This document shows positions 51,141 through 59,991 of a stretch of 64,000 bases of DNA, piece by piece. The stretch's first letter is position 1. Each line of letters starts with the position of its first letter. The position numbers and the translations under genes are program-made. This DNA is from RUG191 sp045642225. GTDB lineage: Bacteria; Bacillota; Clostridia; Lachnospirales; Lachnospiraceae. The notes under the pieces are model-generated. The model was given only the letters and a program-made list of their open reading frames with translations, was not told where the DNA came from and ran no database searches. The stretch spans positions 1 through 64,000 of the forward strand of contig JAZUIN010000127.1 in the NCBI GenBank assembly GCA_045642225.1, read 5' to 3'.

Positions 51141-54029
51141 CTAGTACTTTCTGTAGTAATCTTCTGCCTTAACAAAGTAATGCATATCATTATCTTCTTT
51201 AACAACAGCGCAACTTTCGTCACTCTTACCAATCATCTTAGTTACACGCTTCAATTCGTATGGAATCATCTTCTTGAACTTATCTTCAGCAGCAACCATG
51301 TTTGTTCCTTCTGGGAAGTCTCTCTTAAGATGAATAGCATCAAATTCACACTTTGTAGTACATACACCACAACCAATACACTTGTTAGAGTCAACTACGT
51401 TAGCTCCACACTTCAAGCATCTAGCTGTTTCTGTCTTAACTTGTTCTTCTGTAAGAAGAAGTGGTACTTCTTCAAATCCCTTAGAATCAAGTGCTGCATC
51501 AACTGGTGTCTGTCTCTTAGAATTATCATAGCTTTCAACTGAGATATCTTCCTTGTTAAGTTCAATAAATTCATTTCTATTACGTCCAATAGTCATATGA
51601 CCATTTTGTACATATCTATGAATTGATTCTGAAGCAAATTGTCCAGCTGCAATAGCGTCAATTGCGAATCTAGGTCCTGTATAAACATCACCACCAACGA
51701 ATAAATCATCAGCGCCCTTAACTTGATATGTTAATCCATCAGCTTGAAGAGCTGGTCCTTGGAATTCAACATTTTCATTCTTGAGTAAGTCGCCCCATAC
51801 AGATGCTTGACCTACAGCAAAGATTACTCTTTGACAATCAATTGTGATTGTATCATTCTCATCATACTTAGGAGCAAACTTCTTACGTCCGTCTACTTCT
51901 TCAAATACTGATAAGCATTTCTTAAATACGATTCCTGTTACCTTGCCGTCCTTAGTAAGAACTTCCTTAGGACCCCAACCGCATTTGATTTCTACGCCGT
52001 CTTCAGCTGCTTCTCTCTTCTCATCTTCAGCAGCAGGCATCTCAGCTTCTGACTCTAAGCAAAGTTGAGTAACCTTAGCAGCACCATTTCTAGCAGAACA
52101 TCTAGAAGCATCGATAGCAACATTACCACCACCGACAACAACTACATCTCCGTCAAATTCAAAGCCACCACAATTACCTTCACGTAAGTAATCAATAGCT
52201 GTAAATGTACCTTCAGCATCATCACCTTCGATACCAGGACGACGACCTGCAGAACATCCAATTGCGATGTAGAATGCTTTGTAACCTTGCTCTCTTAATT
52301 CGTCAAGTGATATATCTTTACCAACTTCAACGCCAGTCTTGATTTCTACACCCATTTCCTTCATAACTTCAATCTCAGAAGCTATAACCTTCTTACCTAA
52401 CTTGTATGAAGGAATACCATATCTTAACATACCACCAGCTTCTGGATTCTTCTCGAATACTGTTGGATTATATCCTCTTTCAGCAAGATAGAATGCACAT
52501 GATAAACCTGCTGGGCCACCACCGATAATAGCAACCTTCTCTGGCCATACTTCATATCTGCTTGAAGGAATAACCTTCTTAGGGATAAATCTTGTCTCAG
52601 CGTTCATATCTCTTTCAGCTAAGAACTTCTTAACTGCATCGATTGAAACTGCCTCATCAATAGTTCCTCTTGTACATGCATCCTCACAACGCTTGTTACA
52701 TACACGACCACAAACTGCTGGGAATGGATTCTTCTTCTTGATTAATGCAAGAGCTTCATCGTATCTTCCTTGTGCAGCCATTCTCAAATATCCTTGAACA
52801 GCAACGTGTGCTGGACAAGCTGTCTTACATGGAGCAGTACCAGTATCATGACAATTAATTCTATTGTTGTCACGATAGTTAGGATCATACTTCTTCTCAC
52901 TCCACTTATGGTTATCAGGTAATTCAATCTTAGGATATTTAACAACTGTTCCATCTTTCTTAGCAAGCTTCTGACCTAACTTACAAGCACCTGCTGGGCA
53001 ATACTCAACACAACGTCCACAAGCTACACATTTTTCAACATCAACGTGTGCTGTATAAGCAGAACGAGACATATTTGGAGTATTAAATAATTGTGATGTA
53101 CGAAGCGCATTACAAATATTTACGTTACAGTTACATAGTCCCCAGATCTTATTCTCACCATCAATATTAGTTACTTGATGAACAAAACCATTCTCTTCAG
53201 CTTTTCTTAAAATCTCAAGAGCTTCTTCCTTAGTAATATCGTGACCCTTACCAGTCTCACGGCAGTAATCAGCGAAATCACCAAGTCCGATACACCAACC
53301 ATAATCGTCATCAGCACAACCATCACCAATAACCTTACGTGACGCACGACATGAACATCTAGCAACACCAATCTTACCATCATATTTACCTAACCAGTAA
53401 GAAATCTTCTCTAAATCTAATGCTTCATTCTCCATAGAAATAGCTTTCTCTACAGGAATTACGTGCATACCAATACCAGCTCCACCTGCAGGTACCATTT
53501 GTGTGATTCCCTTAAGTGGTAAATATGTCATTCTTTCAAAGAAAGATGCCAAATCTGGATGTTCTTCTAAGAATTTATTGTTACCTTCTTCATCTTCATG
53601 AATATTAAATAACTCACCTGAACCTGGAACAAACATAGGTAGTGTATATCTTCTCTCTGATTGAGGAGCCGTACGACCAAAATGATCATAATGATAACCA
53701 TAATCATACTCAATAACACCAATATAACTTAATTCGTCAAGAATTCTTTGAAGTTCTTCTTCGCCTTCCTTCTCAACTAGTTCCTTGTTCATCTCACACA
53801 TTTGAGAAAATGTATAATGACTTCTTCTCTTCATTGTGTTACAAACCTTAGCCATCTTATCATCGATAACTTCAGCAAGTCCCCAGTATTCAGGGTCATT
53901 TGATGTGATACCACCAACCATATGAGTAGCAACATCAGTAATACTCTTACCTAATTTAAGAATCTCTTTGCTAGGATTTTTGTCTCCCTTGTGATTCGCT
54001 GGCCACTCATTGTACTTTTCCATGTCCAT
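51141..54029 (-). CDS. Large iron-sulfur flavoprotein oxidoreductase (GltD-like core)
   Basis: 962 residues. N-terminal half (about 1-310) has Cys clusters (ARCSCRASRKVIGDGC at 223, WGLCNCNVNIC at 297), then a 2[4Fe-4S]-type segment CVACGRCVEYCPAGAC (334-349). A glutamate-synthase-small-subunit core follows: CHDTGTAPCKTACPAHVAVQ (393-412), CGRVCNKRCEDAC (440-452), FAD site VAIIGGGPAGLSCAFYL (499-515) and NAD(P) site VVVVGGGNVAIDAS (629-642). C-terminal ferredoxin motif CIGCGVCTTKC is near 892. It likely moves electrons between NAD(P)H and ferredoxin or a partner. The true reaction cannot be read from the sequence. No large glutamate synthase subunit is nearby. Confidence 0.85.
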   Translation of the reverse strand: MDMEKYNEWPANHKGDKNPSKEILKLGKSITDVATHMVGGITSNDPEYWGLAEVIDDKMAKVCNTMKRRSHYTFSQMCEMNKELVEKEGEEELQRILDELSYIGVIEYDYGYHYDHFGRTAPQSERRYTLPMFVPGSGELFNIHEDEEGNNKFLEEHPDLASFFERMTYLPLKGITQMVPAGGAGIGMHVIPVEKAISMENEALDLEKISYWLGKYDGKIGVARCSCRASRKVIGDGCADDDYGWCIGLGDFADYCRETGKGHDITKEEALEILRKAEENGFVHQVTNIDGENKIWGLCNCNVNICNALRTSQLFNTPNMSRSAYTAHVDVEKCVACGRCVEYCPAGACKLGQKLAKKDGTVVKYPKIELPDNHKWSEKKYDPNYRDNNRINCHDTGTAPCKTACPAHVAVQGYLRMAAQGRYDEALALIKKKNPFPAVCGRVCNKRCEDACTRGTIDEAVSIDAVKKFLAERDMNAETRFIPKKVIPSSRYEVWPEKVAIIGGGPAGLSCAFYLAERGYNPTVFEKNPEAGGMLRYGIPSYKLGKKVIASEIEVMKEMGVEIKTGVEVGKDISLDELREQGYKAFYIAIGCSAGRRPGIEGDDAEGTFTAIDYLREGNCGGFEFDGDVVVVGGGNVAIDASRCSARNGAAKVTQLCLESEAEMPAAEDEKREAAEDGVEIKCGWGPKEVLTKDGKVTGIVFKKCLSVFEEVDGRKKFAPKYDENDTITIDCQRVIFAVGQASVWGDLLKNENVEFQGPALQADGLTYQVKGADDLFVGGDVYTGPRFAIDAIAAGQFASESIHRYVQNGHMTIGRNRNEFIELNKEDISVESYDNSKRQTPVDAALDSKGFEEVPLLLTEEQVKTETARCLKCGANVVDSNKCIGCGVCTTKCEFDAIHLKRDFPEGTNMVAAEDKFKKMIPYELKRVTKMIGKSDESCAVVKEDNDMHYFVKAEDYYRKY

Positions 54030-54140
54030 ACTTTTATCTCCTTTAAATAATATATATACGATAAATCGCTAATGATATTATATAGTCTTTAGCCATTTTT
54101 TACAAGAAAATATCCCCCCTGCCCCCATAGCAAATAGCAC

Positions 54141-54176
54141 AAAAAAAGCAGTGTGAATTTGTTAAATATTTCACAC
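54141..54176 (-). terminator. Terminator at the end of crcB
   Basis: Minus strand: GTGTGAA, 12-nt loop, TTCACAC, TGC, T7. The 5' arm includes the crcB stop codon. Confidence 0.8.
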
Positions 54177-54533
54177 CACCTTTTTAGCAATCATATTTCC
54201 AATCATAACACCAACAACACACAAAACTAAGGAAAGTATCGCGTACATTATCCCCATTGCGTATTGTTTATCTTTCAACAAATTAAGAGTTTCAAGAGAA
54301 AAAGTAGAGAATGTAGTAAATGCTCCACAAAATCCTGTCTTAATACCCAACACAAGATTATCTCCTAACTCCTTCTCTTCACTAACTCCAACAATAAATC
54401 CAATAATTAATGCGCCTAGCAAATTAGTAATAAATGTCATTAATGGGAAATCACATTTAACAGTAATATTACTAAGCAAAAACCTGCTCACTGCTCCTAG
54501 CGCACCGCCAACAGCTATATACAAATAAGCCAT
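54171..54533 (-). CDS. crcB: Fluoride channel FluC/CrcB
   Basis: 120 residues, four membrane helices. Conserved GGALGAVSRFLLS (about residue 9), the pore-lining TFITNLLGALIIGF (about 33) and GFCGAFTTFSTFSLE (about 73) are present. A dual-topology dimer exports fluoride. Only one copy is found, so a homodimer is expected. Its start overlaps the stop of the BI-1 gene (TAATG). I looked for a fluoride riboswitch in the operon leader and did not see one. Confidence 0.95.
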   Translation of the reverse strand: MAYLYIAVGGALGAVSRFLLSNITVKCDFPLMTFITNLLGALIIGFIVGVSEEKELGDNLVLGIKTGFCGAFTTFSTFSLETLNLLKDKQYAMGIMYAILSLVLCVVGVMIGNMIAKKVV

Positions 54534-55219
54534 TAATCTCTACTCTTACCAAAAATTGAAAGAAGTGTTAAGAATAAATTAACTATGTCTAGATAAATGT
54601 CTAATGCACAGTCTACTGCGTTATCTGCTGTTTTGACAAATTTTTGAGAACGATAAAAATCGAATCCTATATACAAACTAAACAAAACTGCAGCAAATAA
54701 CGAATACACATAATGTAAACCTTGGAAAAAGATTACGAATATTCCGCAAATAGCAATACCAATAAGTGCAATAAATAACGCCTTACCTATCTTCTCAAAT
54801 AGCTGTGGAAATGCTATAGCTGAAAGAACCATAATTGCTGTAATAATTATTGTATAGAAAAATACCATTCTAACAACTCTTGAATCAATACCACCATAAA
54901 ACTGAACAGATACAGCCACAATCAAACCTAGTGGTACACAAAGCATATTATAACCAACAAAACTAATAATTGCACTGTTAGACTTATTAGCAATAAAAAT
55001 TCCTAACATACCTAACACAAAATATCCTATATACAAAATAATAGGATTAATATTCTGTGCGAACTCTCCAGCGAAGGCACAAAGAATATAATTTACAACT
55101 AAGCCATATAAAACAACTCCGCCAAGAATCAAATTATATGTTCTTACAGATAATACCTTATCTTGGCTATACTCTTTGTTGAACCTCTCCATTCTTGCTT
55201 CTCTACTTATACTTCTCAT
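54533..55219 (-). CDS. Bax inhibitor-1/YccA family membrane protein
   Basis: 228 residues with seven hydrophobic segments after a basic N-terminus (MRSISREARMERFNKEYSQD). The C-terminal hallmark AVDCALDIYLDIVNLFLTLL and SIFG near residues 202-223 identifies the BI-1 family, which includes calcium-leak channels such as YetJ; acidic residues in the last helices are the proton/calcium sensor in that protein. Cotranscribed with crcB, suggesting an ion-homeostasis pair. Confidence 0.9.
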   Translation of the reverse strand: MRSISREARMERFNKEYSQDKVLSVRTYNLILGGVVLYGLVVNYILCAFAGEFAQNINPIILYIGYFVLGMLGIFIANKSNSAIISFVGYNMLCVPLGLIVAVSVQFYGGIDSRVVRMVFFYTIIITAIMVLSAIAFPQLFEKIGKALFIALIGIAICGIFVIFFQGLHYVYSLFAAVLFSLYIGFDFYRSQKFVKTADNAVDCALDIYLDIVNLFLTLLSIFGKSRD

Positions 55220-55406
55220 TATTAACCTCTCTATTCATACTTCAATACAACATCATATATTATAGTATTATTAGTAATTACATTCAATGCATTTATTTTT
55301 GTACACGATTTTTATACATTGGTATATGATTTTTTTACATTTATGACGATTAATATGATAGAATATATTTTGGCATTTTTTTATATTTTAGAAAAGAGAT
55401 TTTGAC

Positions 55407-56693
55407 ATGAAGAAAATACTATCAAATGGAATTATTAAAAATCTTAAAGGTACTATTTCAGTACCCGGGGACAAATCTATTTCCCATAGAGCAATCATGT
55501 TAGGTTCGATTGCAGAAGGTGATACAGAGATAGAAAACTTTCTTATGAGTGACGACTGTGTATCAACTATTAACTGTTTCAAAAAAATGGGAATTAGTAT
55601 AATCGAAACTAGTAACAAGGTCATCGTTCGTGGTAAAGGTCTTGATGGACTTGAACCTTCAGCTACTGCTCTTGATGCTGGCAATTCAGGCACAACCACT
55701 CGACTAATGTCTGGTATTCTTGCTGGACAAAGCTTTCAATCAACTATTACTGGTGACACTTCGTTAGTTAAACGACCAATGGGACGAATAATGAGTCCTT
55801 TATGTAGAATGGGTGCTAAATTTGTTGAACTTGGTTCTGAAAAAAGGCTTCCATTTAAGATTTTAGGCGGACAACTAAGAGGCTGTACTATCAAAACACC
55901 TGTTGCTTCAGCACAAGTTAAATCAGCATGTCTATTCGCCGGTTTATATGCAAACAAACCAACAACCGTTATTGAGCCTAGCATTTCAAGGAACCATTCA
56001 GAACGTATGCTAGAACAATTTGGTGCAAATATCACTGTAGACGGTAACAAAACAACTATAGAACCTCGTCCAACTCTTAAAGGACAAAAAATCATAGTAC
56101 CAAATGACATAAGTTCTGCAGCTTACTTTATGGTTGCAGGTCTAATTACAGAAGGTTCTGACATAACTATTGAAAATGTAAATGTTAATCCTACTCGCAA
56201 CGGAATAATTCGTGTTATTCAAGCTATGAACGGTGATATCACTTTAGAAAATGAAAGAATAGTTTCGAACGAAGAAGTATGTGATGTACATGTTAAGTAC
56301 TCTCCTGAAATGAGAGGCATCACAATCGACAGAGATTTAATTCCAACTCTTATAGATGAGTTGCCAGTTATTGCAGTTCTTGCTACGCAAGCTGAAGGTA
56401 AAACAATTATTGCTGATGCTGCTGAACTAAAAGTTAAAGAATGCAACAGAATTGAAGCTATGGTAAATGGTCTTGAAGCTATGGGTGCTTTTATTGAGGC
56501 AAGACCTGACGGAATGATAATATACGGTAAGACACCTCTAAATCCTGCAAGCATCGTAACCTATGACGATCATAGAATAGCAATGTCCTTTGCAATAGCA
56601 AATCTAATTTGCGAAGGTAGTGTTGTTCTTGATAATGGGGATTGTGTTTCGATTTCGTTCCCAGAGTTCTACGATACGTTGTTGAGCTTATAA
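55407..56693 (+). CDS. aroA: 3-phosphoshikimate 1-carboxyvinyltransferase (EPSP synthase)
   Basis: 428 residues. It adds enolpyruvyl from PEP to shikimate 3-phosphate. Seen: GDKSISHRAIMLGSIAEGDT (Lys and Ser of the phosphate site, about residue 21), LDAGNSGTTTRLMSGILAGQ (PEP site, about 90), KRPMGRIMSPL, DLIPTLIDELPVIAVLATQA (catalytic Asp, about 312) and YDDHRIAMSFAIA (about 385). GAGATTTT precedes ATG. No other shikimate genes are nearby. Confidence 0.96.
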   Translation: MKKILSNGIIKNLKGTISVPGDKSISHRAIMLGSIAEGDTEIENFLMSDDCVSTINCFKKMGISIIETSNKVIVRGKGLDGLEPSATALDAGNSGTTTRLMSGILAGQSFQSTITGDTSLVKRPMGRIMSPLCRMGAKFVELGSEKRLPFKILGGQLRGCTIKTPVASAQVKSACLFAGLYANKPTTVIEPSISRNHSERMLEQFGANITVDGNKTTIEPRPTLKGQKIIVPNDISSAAYFMVAGLITEGSDITIENVNVNPTRNGIIRVIQAMNGDITLENERIVSNEEVCDVHVKYSPEMRGITIDRDLIPTLIDELPVIAVLATQAEGKTIIADAAELKVKECNRIEAMVNGLEAMGAFIEARPDGMIIYGKTPLNPASIVTYDDHRIAMSFAIANLICEGSVVLDNGDCVSISFPEFYDTLLSL

Positions 56694-56709
56694 AGAGTTT
56701 AAATATTAA

Positions 56710-56845
56710 GGACATATTAAAATATCCTATCAGTCTGGCACGCTCTCGCTGCTTTCGCCTCGTAGCGGATACTAGATTCGCGCTATGCGCTTATCAAGTA
56801 CCGACGGGCTCAAAGCACCATTCTGATAGGATATTTTTTATGTCC
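56710..56845. repeat. 136-bp element with long terminal inverted repeats (MITE-like or large terminator)
   Basis: GGACATA...AATATCCTATCAG and CTGATAGGATATT...TATGTCC flank about 89 bp of clearly higher G+C (CACGCTCTCGCTGC, GCGCTATGCGC). The right arm runs into T6, so it would end the aroA transcript. The G+C contrast and internal palindromes suggest a mobile or repeated intergenic element. Confidence 0.65.
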
Positions 56846-56903
56846 TTTTATAATAAAAATTATTTAAAAAGCTCAAAAATATATCTTATAACTCTAACTC
56901 ACT

Positions 56904-58880
56904 CTACTTGCTTCTCTCTTCTAGCGGAATAATCTTTCTGATTTCCTTTGTTCTGATTTCCTTAGTAATTTGATCAATGAATTCATCTATTGTCTTAGTT
57001 CCTTCATTACCTTCAAATCTAGAACTTACTGCAACAGTGCCGTCTTCTTGTTCCTTCTCACCAACAACTACCCAATAAGGCAATCTATCTTGTCTTGCAG
57101 AACGAATCTTAAATCCAATCTTCTCTGCTCTATTATCCATAGTTGTTAAGATACCATTCTTCTTAAGCTCTGCTTCAACTTTAGCAGCATAATCAGCATA
57201 TTTCTCAGAAATAGGAAGTACTCTAACCTGCTCTGGGCAAAGCCATGTTGGGAATTTACCTTCGTATTTCTCAACTAACCAGGCAAGTGTTCTCTCATAA
57301 CAGCCCATAGATGTTCTGTGAATAATGTAAGGACGCTTCTTATCACCATTCTCATCAATATAATACATATCGAACTGTTCAGAAAGTAAAGCATCCCACT
57401 GAATAGTAATCATTGTATCTTCTTTACCATATACATTTTTGGCATTGATATCTACCTTAGGACCATAGAAAGCAGCTTCTCCAACATCCTCTGTAAATTC
57501 AATATTAAGTTCATTTAAAATATCTCTGATATGACCTTCAGTCTCTTCCCAAACTTCAGGAGAACCAATATATTTATCCTTATTATTAGGATCCCACTTT
57601 GACAAATGATAAGTAACATCCTCTTCTACTCCAAGAGTTTCTAAGCAATATTTTGCCAAAGCCATACAACCCTTAAACTCTTCAACCATCTGATCTGGAC
57701 GAACAATCAAATGTCCCTCAGAAATTGTAAACTGACGAACTCTAGTAAGACCATGCATTTCACCAGAATCTTCATTACGGAACAATGTAGATGTCTCACC
57801 ATATCTAATTGGCAAATCTCTATAAGACTTCTGAGATGCCTTGTATACATAGTATTGGAATGGACATGTCATAGGTCGAAGTGCTAAGCATTCCTTAGAC
57901 TCATCTTCTTTATCTCCAATTACAAACATTCCATCTGTATAGTGATCCCAGTGACCAGATATTTTATATAAATCTGATTTAGCCATAAGTGGAGTCTTAG
58001 TTCTAACATAACCCCATTCATTATCCTCTAAATCTTCAATCCATCTTTGCATTGTCTGAACAATCTTAGCACCCTTAGGCATAAGAAGAGGTAATCCTTG
58101 ACCAATAACATCTACAGTTGTGAACAATTCCATATCACGTCCAAGCTTGTTATGATCTCTCTTCTTAATAGATGCAAGATATTCCATATAGTCATCACAT
58201 TCCTTCTTACTAGGAAATGCTGTACCATAGATTCTTGTAAGCATCTTATTATTTTCGTTGCCTCTCCAGTAAGCACCTGAAGAAGAAATCAACTTATATC
58301 CCTTGATGAGCTTAGTATTCACCAAGTGAGGACCTGCACACAAATCTACGAAACCATTCTCACCTTGTTCATAAAATGAAATAGTTGCATCTTCAGGCAA
58401 ATCATTTATCAAAGAGACTTTGTATAACTCGCCTCTTTTTTCCATAAATTTGATAGCCTGTTTTCTTGGCAATTCAAATCTCTCAAACTTAGGATTTTCT
58501 TTGATGATTTTCTTCATCTCAGCTTCTACTCTATCAAGCTCTTCTCTTGAAAATGGCTCTGTTTCAAAATCATAATAAAATCCTGTATCTATAGCTGGAC
58601 CAATTGCAAGTCTCGCATCAGGTCTAATTCTTTGAACTGCTTCTGCCAAAATATGCGAACAAGTGTGACGAAGAGTCTTTAATCCTTCCTCATCCTTTGC
58701 AGTCAAAATATTAAGCTCAACATCGCTATCAATAACTGTTCTTAAATCTGAAACCTCACCATTAATCTCTACTGCACAAGCATTTCTTGCTAAGCCTTCA
58801 GAAATATCCATAGCGATATCATAAGCTGACATTGCACCTTGATATTCTTTCTTTGTTCCATCCTTTAATGTAATTATCAT
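56904..58880 (-). CDS. thrS: Threonine-tRNA ligase
   Basis: 658 residues from ATG 58880 (MIITLKDGTKKEYQGAMSAY), with AAGGAG 9 nt upstream. Domains: TGS (about 1-62), editing domain with HTCSHILAEAV (about 70) and the late C/H zinc-like residues (DLCAGPHLVNT, about 180), class II core with MTCPFQYYVYKAS (about 330), LPIRYGETSTLFRNEDSG and GLTRVRQFTISEGHL, and a C-terminal anticodon domain. No T-box leader is visible; it is 53 nt downstream of the SEC-C gene. Confidence 0.97.
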   Translation of the reverse strand: MIITLKDGTKKEYQGAMSAYDIAMDISEGLARNACAVEINGEVSDLRTVIDSDVELNILTAKDEEGLKTLRHTCSHILAEAVQRIRPDARLAIGPAIDTGFYYDFETEPFSREELDRVEAEMKKIIKENPKFERFELPRKQAIKFMEKRGELYKVSLINDLPEDATISFYEQGENGFVDLCAGPHLVNTKLIKGYKLISSSGAYWRGNENNKMLTRIYGTAFPSKKECDDYMEYLASIKKRDHNKLGRDMELFTTVDVIGQGLPLLMPKGAKIVQTMQRWIEDLEDNEWGYVRTKTPLMAKSDLYKISGHWDHYTDGMFVIGDKEDESKECLALRPMTCPFQYYVYKASQKSYRDLPIRYGETSTLFRNEDSGEMHGLTRVRQFTISEGHLIVRPDQMVEEFKGCMALAKYCLETLGVEEDVTYHLSKWDPNNKDKYIGSPEVWEETEGHIRDILNELNIEFTEDVGEAAFYGPKVDINAKNVYGKEDTMITIQWDALLSEQFDMYYIDENGDKKRPYIIHRTSMGCYERTLAWLVEKYEGKFPTWLCPEQVRVLPISEKYADYAAKVEAELKKNGILTTMDNRAEKIGFKIRSARQDRLPYWVVVGEKEQEDGTVAVSSRFEGNEGTKTIDEFIDQITKEIRTKEIRKIIPLEERSK

Positions 58881-58933
58881 AATAAACTCCTTCTTGAAAA
58901 ACCCTACAAACGGCAATTCATTTTTATTATTTT

Positions 58934-59434
58934 TTATCTACCACAACATTTCTTATACTTCTTGCCACTACCACATGGACATGGATCATTACGGCCAACC
59001 TTCTTATCAGCGTGAAATGTGTGACTTTGTCTTTGTTCTTTGATTAAAGCCTTACGAGTTTCTTCGTCAAAAATTGATTCCCACTCTTCAAGTGTATATA
59101 ACCAGTCAGCTTTTGCTTCAACCATGTTCTTGAATAATAATTCCTTGTCAAATGCTAAGCTAACCTTCGTATCCTCTTTCATTTCTTCAATAGGATTAGC
59201 CTTAACTAAGCTATCATTTATACCATCTAAGAAACCAACAAATGTAAGTAATTCTAATCCATATTTCTCAGCTAATTCTTTAACTGTACCTGTAACTGCT
59301 TCATCAGGCTTCTTGAGAAGTTCTTTATAAACCTTCTTCTCTTCTTCAAAATATGCCAACCAGAATTGTTGTCCAGTAGCTGGATCTTGTTGTTGATTGT
59401 AAGCTAGATTTCTCCATGTTTCTAATAATGTCAT
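58934..59434 (-). CDS. SEC-C metal-binding motif protein
   Basis: 166 residues. A helical domain (about 1-140) ends in a SEC-C tail, KVGRNDPCPCGSGKKYKKCC, in which three or four Cys bind zinc, as at the end of SecA. Proteins of this architecture are common in Clostridia and have no assigned function. The zinc tail suggests contact with SecB-like partners or ribosomes. Upstream of thrS on the same strand. Confidence 0.85.
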   Translation of the reverse strand: MTLLETWRNLAYNQQQDPATGQQFWLAYFEEEKKVYKELLKKPDEAVTGTVKELAEKYGLELLTFVGFLDGINDSLVKANPIEEMKEDTKVSLAFDKELLFKNMVEAKADWLYTLEEWESIFDEETRKALIKEQRQSHTFHADKKVGRNDPCPCGSGKKYKKCCGR

Positions 59435-59671
59435 AGTATTTATTTCTCCTTAATCAAATGTTTCTTTACAAATGTATAATTTGTCTTTATACTACATATA
59501 CATAATCTAATAAATTATATCAGAAAAAACTACTTTTTTCAAAGGAATATGTATTATACACATTTAGATTATTCTATTAAAAACATTTTATTTTATATGG
59601 CTCAAATATAAAATATCAATGTATATCAAATTACTGTTTAAATCCTCAGAAAAAACTGGGAGAAAGGAATA

Positions 59672-59700
59672 AATCCAATTACTCACAAGCTAGTTGGATT
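59672..59700 (+). promoter_or_regulatory. Hairpin between an SD-like sequence and a start codon
   Basis: AATCCAA and TTGGATT around a 15-nt loop. GGGAGAAAGGA (59658-59668) is too far from ATG 59713 when extended (about 45 nt) but would come close if this hairpin forms. No nearer ribosome binding site is seen. Confidence 0.35.
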
Positions 59701-59712
59701 ACGCATATCATT

Positions 59713-59931
59713 ATGGATAAATTAAAAAGAATACTTGCTATTATTGGAATAATACTTCTAGTTGGACTATATGCAACAACATTAATAATCGCAATTATAG
59801 GTGGTCCTAATTTAATGACCTACCTAACAGTATCAATCGCTGCTACTATTCTAATTCCTGTACTAATATTTCTTGCTATGGAAGTTGGCAAACAAATCAA
59901 AAAAAGACACGATGAAAATAACACTTTTTAA
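59713..59931 (+). CDS. Small two-helix membrane protein
   Basis: 72 residues: MDKLKRI, helix about 8-30 (IIGIILLVGLYATTLIIAII), short GGPNLM loop, helix about 35-57 (YLTVSIAATILIPVLIFLAM), and a charged C-terminal tail KQIKKRHDENNTF. Positive residues at both ends and the hairpin topology predict termini inside. The family is common in Lachnospiraceae as unnamed proteins; function unknown. Flanked by a clear terminator. Confidence 0.75.
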   Translation: MDKLKRILAIIGIILLVGLYATTLIIAIIGGPNLMTYLTVSIAATILIPVLIFLAMEVGKQIKKRHDENNTF

Positions 59932-59935
59932 CATA

Positions 59936-59971
59936 AAAAGACTTTCTCTTTAACCCAAGAGAAAGTCTTTT
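59936..59971. terminator. Bidirectional terminator
   Basis: AAAAGACTTTCTCTT, loop TAACCC, AAGAGAAAGTCTTTT: a perfect 15-bp stem with A/T tails between two convergent genes. Confidence 0.92.
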
Positions 59972-59991
59972 CTAATGCTATCTAACTCAAA

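Noticed and set aside
54534..55406. Fluoride riboswitch upstream of crcB
   Set aside because: crcB overlaps the BI-1 gene, and the 55220-55406 leader shows no crcB-motif pattern.
58881..59712. T-box leader for thrS
   Set aside because: Only 53 nt separate thrS from the SEC-C gene, and the region upstream of that gene has no T-box or specifier loop pattern that I can see.
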